Origin: Arthrobacter humicola
Lineage (GTDB): Bacteria > Actinomycetota > Actinomycetes > Actinomycetales > Micrococcaceae
NCBI RefSeq assembly: GCF_022803015.1
Contig: NZ_JAFKON010000007.1
Location: 124,001-188,000, forward strand
Direction: 5' to 3'
DNA: 64,000 bases
The notes beneath the pieces were generated by a model. It saw only the letters and a list, made by a program, of their open reading frames with translations. It was not told the DNA's origin and made no database searches. Of the stretch, positions 62,478-64,000 are shown piece after piece; within the stretch, counting starts at the first letter, position 1, and each line of letters opens with the position of its first letter. The translations under genes and the position numbers were made by a program.

Positions 62478-63371
62478 ATGGGAGCCCAGATCCGGGTCTA
62501 CCGCCAGAAGATCAGCTCGACGACGTCGATGCGCAAGATCTTCAAGGCGATGGAACTGATCGCTACCTCGCGCATCGGCAAGGCCCGCGCACGCGTAGCA
62601 GCTTCACTGCCTTACGCGAACGCGATCACGCGTGCCGTTTCTGCTGTCGCAAGCCAGAGCGAAATCGACCACCCGCTGGTCACCGAGCCGGCGCAGATCC
62701 GCCGGGCCGCCGTCCTGGTCATCACCTCGGACCGTGGCCTCGCGGGATCTTACTCGGCGAGTGTCCTCAAGCAGGCCGAAGGCCTCAACGAGCTGCTCCA
62801 CGGGGAAGGCAAGGAAGTCAAGACGTTCCTGGTCGGCCGCAAGGCGCAGGCGTACTTCGACTTCCGGAACCGTGAATACGCTCGCGTATGGACCGGCAAC
62901 ACGGATGCACCGGAGTTTGCGACCGCGCGCGAAGTCAGTGAAGCACTGCTGGCCGAATTCGCTAACGCCTACGAAGAGGGCGGCGTCGACGAAATCCACG
63001 TCGTCTACACCCGCTTCAAGTCGATGGTGACCCAGGAGCCGACGGTCGTCCGTCTGCTGCCGCTCGAGGTTGTCGAAGAGAAAGCCGCGTCCGAATCGGA
63101 CCTGCTGCCCCTCTACGAATTCGAGCCGGAAACGGAGCAGGTTCTCGATGCCCTGCTGCCGCGCTACATCGAATCACGTATCTTCGCCGCCATGTTGCAG
63201 GCAGCAGCTTCCGAGCTCGCAGCCCGCCAGCGTGCGATGAAGTCCGCCGGCGACAACGCGACGGATCTCATCAAGAAGTACACGCGTCTGCGCAACACTG
63301 CCCGTCAGGCTGAAATTACGCAGGAGCTTTCCGAAATCGTTGCCGGTGCCGACGCGTTGTCCGCGTCCTAG
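62478..63371 (+). CDS. atpG: F1Fo ATP synthase subunit gamma
   Basis: Central rotor subunit of 297 residues. The N-terminal helix ([20 protein letters not shown]), the [18 protein letters not shown]ossmann-like part and the C-terminal helix ([23 protein letters not shown], [19 protein letters not shown]) are family marks. An insertion around 190-215 ([19 protein letters not shown]) is found in the group. Start ATG with GGAAAGGA upstream. 81 bases to atpD. Confidence 0.95.
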   Translation: MGAQIRVYRQKISSTTSMRKIFKAMELIATSRIGKARARVAASLPYANAITRAVSAVASQSEIDHPLVTEPAQIRRAAVLVITSDRGLAGSYSASVLKQAEGLNELLHGEGKEVKTFLVGRKAQAYFDFRNREYARVWTGNTDAPEFATAREVSEALLAEFANAYEEGGVDEIHVVYTRFKSMVTQEPTVVRLLPLEVVEEKAASESDLLPLYEFEPETEQVLDALLPRYIESRIFAAMLQAAASELAARQRAMKSAGDNATDLIKKYTRLRNTARQAEITQELSEIVAGADALSAS

Positions 63372-63452
63372 CCAGCACGAGCCCGGATCCAGCTGTACCT
63401 GCACCAAAAGATAAACTTAACCCCACGCCATCTACTGAGTGAAGTGAGAGAG

Positions 63453-64000
63453 ATGACTGCCACTGCTACCGATCACGTAGCCGCAACGTCCGGTGCTACC
63501 GGTCGTATTGCACGTGTTATTGGCCCGGTTGTCGACGTCGAATTCCCGGCTGACGCAATCCCCTCGATTTACAACGCACTCACCACCGAGATCACTCTCA
63601 ACGGTGAGACCCGAACCATCACGTTCGAGGTTGCCCTGCACCTGGGTGACAACCTGATCCGTGCCATCTCCCTCCAGGCCACCGACGGACTTGTCCGCGG
63701 TTCCAACGTGGTGGACACCGGTGCCCCGATCTCCGTGCCCGTGGGCGACGGCGTCAAGGGCCACATCTTCAACGTGCTGGGCCAGCCCCTCGACGTTGCC
63801 GAGTCCGAACTCCAGATCAGCGAACGCTGGCCTATCCACCGCAAGGCTCCGGCCTTCGCGACCCTGGAAGGCTCCACCGAGATGCTGGAAACCGGCATCA
63901 AGGTGATCGACCTCCTCACCCCGTACATCAAGGGTGGCAAGATCGGCCTGTTCGGTGGTGCCGGCGTCGGCAAGACCGTGCTGATCCAGGAAATGATCAC
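63453..64000 (+). CDS. atpD: F1Fo ATP synthase subunit beta, N-terminal part (cut by window edge)
   Basis: The first 182 codons of the catalytic subunit. [20 protein letters not shown] is the beta-barrel start, and [15 protein letters not shown] is the catalytic P-loop where the window ends. ATG preceded by GAGAGAG. Epsilon (atpC) should follow to the right. Confidence 0.95.
   Translation, partial: MTATATDHVAATSGATGRIARVIGPVVDVEFPADAIPSIYNALTTEITLNGETRTITFEVALHLGDNLIRAISLQATDGLVRGSNVVDTGAPISVPVGDGVKGHIFNVLGQPLDVAESELQISERWPIHRKAPAFATLEGSTEMLETGIKVIDLLTPYIKGGKIGLFGGAGVGKTVLIQEMI

Overview
The window is high-GC actinobacterial chromosome, most likely from Arthrobacter, Pseudarthrobacter or a close Micrococcaceae relative. 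Evidence: dense gene packing with frequent GTG/TTG starts and ATGA overlaps; fused Kgd/OdhA-type 2-oxoglutarate decarboxylase/dehydrogenase; sigR-rsrA beside the actinobacterial ribosomal protein bL37; GuaB1 with CBS domains; a SAM-IV riboswitch; and the argS-lysA-hom-thrC-thrB-rho-prfA-prmC-tsaC-...-atp gene order. The genus is inferred from gene content and was not checked by any search.

Layout. 1-2.4 kb: a manganese island (mntH, an MntR-type DtxR regulator, a cut-off crcB) read leftwards. 2.4-9 kb: a methyltransferase, a class V aminotransferase behind a SAM-IV riboswitch, hisN, rsgA, aroA and a DoxX protein. 9-10.4 kb: the redox-stress pair sigR-rsrA behind a SigR-type promoter, convergent with bL37. 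10.5-16.6 kb: padR-DUF4097 with three operator-like palindromes, an SGNH-like protein and kgd. 17-21.2 kb: guaB1 and two overlapping CNNM/HlyC membrane proteins behind a possibly structured leader. 21.2-24.7 kb: znuACB with a 41-bp palindrome, and zur. 24.8-31.3 kb: MBL hydrolase, a CysK-like enzyme and sulfurtransferase on divergent leaderless promoters, a DUF222-HNH gene with a short N-terminal paralogue, an alcohol dehydrogenase and a HIT protein. 31.4-38.5 kb: hrpA, a 55-residue membrane protein, a GlxA/AraC regulator, a protealysin-type protease with emfourin inhibitor, and tRNA-Arg(CCG). 38.7-41.7 kb: a flavin electron-transfer operon (FMN-binding lipoprotein, ApbE, RnfD/NqrB-reductase fusion). 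41.9-64 kb: argS, lysine/threonine biosynthesis, rho, prfA-prmC-tsaC, three wall-polysaccharide genes and the F1Fo ATP synthase operon, cut inside atpD.

Most of the window is core metabolism. The parts most worth a second look are the flavin operon, the riboswitch-controlled aminotransferase, the leader ahead of the CNNM pair, the nested inverted repeat between rho and prfA, the duplicated DUF222 N-terminus with its leader, the protealysin/emfourin pair, and the glycosyltransferases inserted between tsaC and wecA. I found no CRISPR array, prophage or insertion sequence. All functions are from reading motifs and gene order; no database search was possible.
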